Assembly: GCA_945971755.1 (NCBI GenBank)
Contig: CAMFPJ010000070.1
Coordinates: 1 to 7,450, forward strand
Length of the DNA: 7,450 nt
Direction: 5' to 3'
From: an uncultured Clostridia bacterium
GTDB taxonomy: Bacteria; Bacillota; Clostridia; Oscillospirales; Acutalibacteraceae
In this document: piece after piece, positions 6,446 to 7,450 of the stretch
Layout: every line of letters begins with the position of its first letter
How positions within the stretch are numbered: the stretch's first letter is position 1
Position numbers and translations under genes: made by a program
Notes under the pieces: generated by a model
What the model was told of the DNA's origin: nothing
Database searches by the model: none
What the model saw: the letters and a program-made list of their open reading frames with translations, nothing else

Positions 6446-6730
6446 TTACTGCTCAACAGGATAAACGCTGACTTTCTTTCTGTCTTTACCCATTCTCTCG
6501 AACTTAACTTTACCGTCAACAAGAGCGAACAAGGTATCATCAGAACCGCGTCCTACGTTGTTTCCGGGGTGAATATGAGTTCCGCGCTGCTTAACAAGAA
6601 TATTACCTGCAAGAACTGTCTGTCCGTCAGCTCTTTTAACGCCGAGTCTCTTTGATTCTGAGTCTCTGCCGTTCTTTGTAGAACCCATACCTTTTTTATG
6701 AGCAAATAACTGAATGTTAATCTTAAGCAT
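6446..6730 (-). CDS. rpmA: 50S ribosomal protein L27 with cleavable N-terminal extension
   Basis: 94 residues. L27 sits near the peptidyl transferase centre of the large subunit, its N-terminal tail reaching the tRNA ends. The conserved tail and body are clear: AHKKGMGSTKNGRDSESKRLG (10-30), QRGTHIHPG (48-56) and GRGSDDTLFALVDG (60-73). Residues 1-9 (MLKINIQLF) form the extension found in Firmicutes, which the protease Prp cuts between F9 and A10 before L27 works in the ribosome. The ATG at 6730 shares one base with the prp stop (TAATG) but also has its own SD, AGAGGTG, about 7 bases upstream. It is the last gene of the unit, ending 14 bases before a strong terminator. Confidence 0.97.
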   Translation of the reverse strand: MLKINIQLFAHKKGMGSTKNGRDSESKRLGVKRADGQTVLAGNILVKQRGTHIHPGNNVGRGSDDTLFALVDGKVKFERMGKDRKKVSVYPVEQ

Positions 6731-7047
6731 TAAAAAGCACCTCTTTCAATTTTTATGTGTTGCGGATACTGACTTTCAAGCTCGGTTAAATGTAAAACCA
6801 AACCGTCTGTCAGTGGTTTTGTTTCGGGTAAAGACGATACAGGAATTGTAACTCTCATATACCCGTCGCGAACAACTGCGTCCGCATTGATTTTAAGAAC
6901 CTCTAAAATTGTGTTTGCCGTTAAATACGCCGCAGACGAAACTGCACTGCAAACAATATCGAGGCCCTCTTCTCCCGCTCCGGAATGACCGCTGATTTCA
7001 AAAGACCGAACCGAGTCACCCGAATAGAGAAACTTTACACGTGTCAT
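6730..7047 (-). CDS. prp: Ribosomal-processing cysteine protease Prp
   Basis: 105 residues, the small protease (YsxB family) that trims the N-terminal extension from L27 in Firmicutes; work in Staphylococcus aureus showed that the trimming is essential. The catalytic pair is visible in SGHSGAGEEGLDIVCSAVS (19-37): H21 and C33, matching the family's conserved GH and DIVC motifs. Length is typical. It sits between the genes for L21 and L27, the standard order. Its ATG at 7047 overlaps the rplU stop by one base (TAATG), and no SD is visible in the 20 bases before it, unlike both neighbours. Translation therefore probably depends on ribosomes finishing rplU, which would keep protease output below that of the ribosomal proteins. 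Confidence 0.96.
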   Translation of the reverse strand: MTRVKFLYSGDSVRSFEISGHSGAGEEGLDIVCSAVSSAAYLTANTILEVLKINADAVVRDGYMRVTIPVSSLPETKPLTDGLVLHLTELESQYPQHIKIERGAF

Positions 7048-7358
7048 TATGCGTTAATTGCAGTAATCTCAACCTTTGTGTACGGCTGACGATGACCCAT
7101 TTTACGCTTTTCGTTTTTCTTTGACTTATAAGTGAAAACAGTAATTTTCTTTGACTTACCGTTTTTGATGACTTTTGCTGCAACAGTTGCGCCCTCAACA
7201 TAAGGAGTGCCTGCTTTAATGCCGTCATCCGAACCGACTGCGAGAACTTTGTCAAAAGTAATCTCAGCATCTTCCTCTGCGTCAAGCTTTTCGATGAAAA
7301 CAACGTCACCGTTAGTAACCTTATACTGCTTGCCGCCAGTAACAATAATTGCGTACAT
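7047..7358 (-). CDS. rplU: 50S ribosomal protein L21
   Basis: 103 residues, full length. L21 binds 23S rRNA and helps assemble the large subunit. The N-terminal MYAIIVTGGKQYKV (1-14) and the basic C-terminal segment with KKNEKRKMGHRQPYT (80-94) are hallmarks of the family. The ATG at 7358 follows an SD reading AAGGTAGGT (7373-7365) with a six-A spacer. It is the first gene of the rplU-prp-rpmA unit and is preceded by a structured leader. The promoter lies beyond the window edge. Confidence 0.98.
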   Translation of the reverse strand: MYAIIVTGGKQYKVTNGDVVFIEKLDAEEDAEITFDKVLAVGSDDGIKAGTPYVEGATVAAKVIKNGKSKKITVFTYKSKKNEKRKMGHRQPYTKVEITAINA

Positions 7359-7450
7359 TTTTTTACCTACCTTAATATAGACTCGCTATTGAGGGTGGGA
7401 AACTCCGCTTTTTAGCCTTAGACAGACTACCCCCTAATATGCGGCTTAAA
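7359..7450 (-). promoter_or_regulatory. Probable L21 leader RNA (5' untranslated region of rplU), truncated by the window edge
   Basis: The 92 bases upstream of rplU hold no reading frame of note but are rich in short complementary runs. On the minus strand GGGGGT (7434-7429) can pair with ACCCTC (7396-7391), and CCGC (7444-7441) can pair with GCGG (7408-7405). The two pairings cross, so both can form together only as a pseudoknot. Ribosomal-protein leaders in Bacillota, including a described L21 leader family, allow the protein to repress its own operon. Membership of that family is inferred from position and pairing, not from a covariance search. The 5' end and promoter lie outside the window. 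Confidence 0.55.

Overview
The window looks like housekeeping chromosome from a low-to-moderate GC, anaerobic, spore-forming member of the Bacillota (Clostridia, perhaps the Oscillospiraceae/Ruminococcaceae area). Support for this comes from a two-cluster clostridial ferredoxin, a holB-ricT pair, an L27 with the cleavable Firmicutes N-terminal extension plus its protease Prp, a SpoIID-family protein, and purine-rich Shine-Dalgarno (SD) sites before most genes. The lineage is inferred from gene content, not from a database match. I see no mobile element, CRISPR array, tRNA or rRNA, and no gene-free stretch longer than about 100 bases.

Left block, minus strand, read from 5396 down to 13: citrate synthase, an unrecognised eight-helix membrane protein, an AEC-family transporter, DNA polymerase III delta' (holB), the PSP1-domain protein RicT, and a ferredoxin. 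The first five genes are 7 to 12 bases apart. In three of the four junctions the stop codon of one gene lies in or touches the SD of the next, so they look like one transcription unit driven by a good sigma-A-type promoter at 5368-5396. The ferredoxin is set off by 72 bases and has its own probable promoter (220-247). The citrate synthase, membrane protein and AEC carrier may form an organic-acid module joined by read-through to the holB-ricT pair.

Centre: 5417-6397 on the plus strand encodes a secreted SpoIID/LytB-domain protein with a TTG start, transcribed divergently from citrate synthase out of a compact 87-base region.

Right block, minus strand, read from 7450 down to 6446: a probable L21 leader RNA (cut by the window edge), then rplU (L21), prp and rpmA (L27), joined by two one-base TAATG overlaps. 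Prp removes the N-terminal extension of L27 in Firmicutes, so substrate and protease are made together. The unit ends at a strong hairpin (6396-6431), which also lies between the convergent SpoIID-family gene and rpmA.

I found no clearly novel multi-gene system. The items most worth a second look are a possible pseudoknot in the L21 leader, the unknown membrane protein between citrate synthase and the carrier, the overlapping divergent promoters, the delta' subunit with no P-loop, and prp's missing SD.
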